A stretch of 5,007 nt of DNA from Thermoprotei archaeon (GTDB lineage Archaea > Thermoproteota > Thermoprotei_A > Sulfolobales > Fervidicoccaceae): contig JAEMPT010000032.1 of NCBI GenBank assembly GCA_022759165.1, positions 1 to 5,007 of the forward strand, read 5' to 3'. The position numbers and the translations under genes are program-made. Shown piece by piece: positions 4,985-5,007 of the stretch (the first letter of the stretch is position 1; each line of letters opens with the position of its first letter). The notes beneath the pieces were generated by a model, which ran no database searches, was not told the DNA's origin, and saw only the letters and a list, made by a program, of their open reading frames with translations.

Positions 4985-5007
4985 ACCTCCTCCCCGCCCT
5001 AAAGGGC
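4985..5007 (-). mobile_element. Probable end of an IS200/IS605-type element (cut by window edge)
   Basis: The last bases read ACCTCCTCCCCG and then the palindrome GCCCTAAAGGGC (4996-5007). On the minus strand this is GCCC TTTA GGGC followed by GGGGAGGAGGT. From memory this hairpin with a GGGGAGGAGGT tail is a common right end of archaeal TnpB elements. It differs from the TAGTTYAC ends at 217-224 and 4039-4032, so it would be a separate subfamily. If so, its tnpB would lie to the right on the minus strand, pointing at the 202-aa gene. Only 23 bases are visible, so the call rests on pattern memory. Confidence 0.4.

Noticed and set aside
1..5007. CRISPR array or long direct repeats
   Set aside because: No regularly spaced repeat is visible; the only shared sequence is the short right-end motif GGGGTAGTTYAC in two inverted copies.

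Overview
The window looks like chromosomal DNA of a hyperthermophilic or thermophilic archaeon, most likely a member of the Thermoproteota (Crenarchaeota). The evidence is moderate G+C (low 40s percent by eye), heavy use of ATA, AGA and AGG codons, GTG/TTG starts, SD motifs of the GAGG/GGTG type inside an operon, a TATA box placed for a leaderless mRNA, and T-tract terminators. I cannot name the genus.

Layout. Positions 1-224 hold the degraded 3' end of a TnpB gene (IS200/IS605 or IS1341 type) on the + strand. It overlaps a chain of hairpins typical of a transposon right end and its omega/reRNA. From 3982 down to 263 runs a tight four-gene operon on the minus strand: an 82-aa protein of unknown function, threonyl-tRNA synthetase (thrS), a TatD-family metal-dependent hydrolase, and a calcineurin-like metallophosphoesterase. 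The junctions are a 13-nt gap, a TAATG overlap and a 12-nt gap, with SD motifs at or next to the stop codons, so the genes are probably co-transcribed and translationally coupled. The 3983-4300 intergenic region holds a second TnpB 3'-end remnant, this one on the minus strand, whose right end abuts the likely operon promoter. It also holds the promoter of a divergent 202-aa + strand gene (4301-4909) of unknown function, which has its own T-tract terminator. The window ends at 4985-5007 in what looks like the end of a third IS200/IS605-type element, minus strand, of a different subfamily.

How the parts relate. The operon centres on tRNA-Thr charging. The synthetase has the bacterial layout (TGS - N2 editing-like - class II catalytic - anticodon binding). 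Its zinc and catalytic residues are intact, but the N2 editing pocket is eroded, so proofreading of Ser-tRNA-Thr may depend on a factor in trans. The two downstream hydrolases have no proven link to this, but their coupling to thrS is worth noting. The operon is bracketed by two inward-facing transposon right ends that retain folded RNA structure while their coding frames are broken. This is the most unusual architecture in the window.
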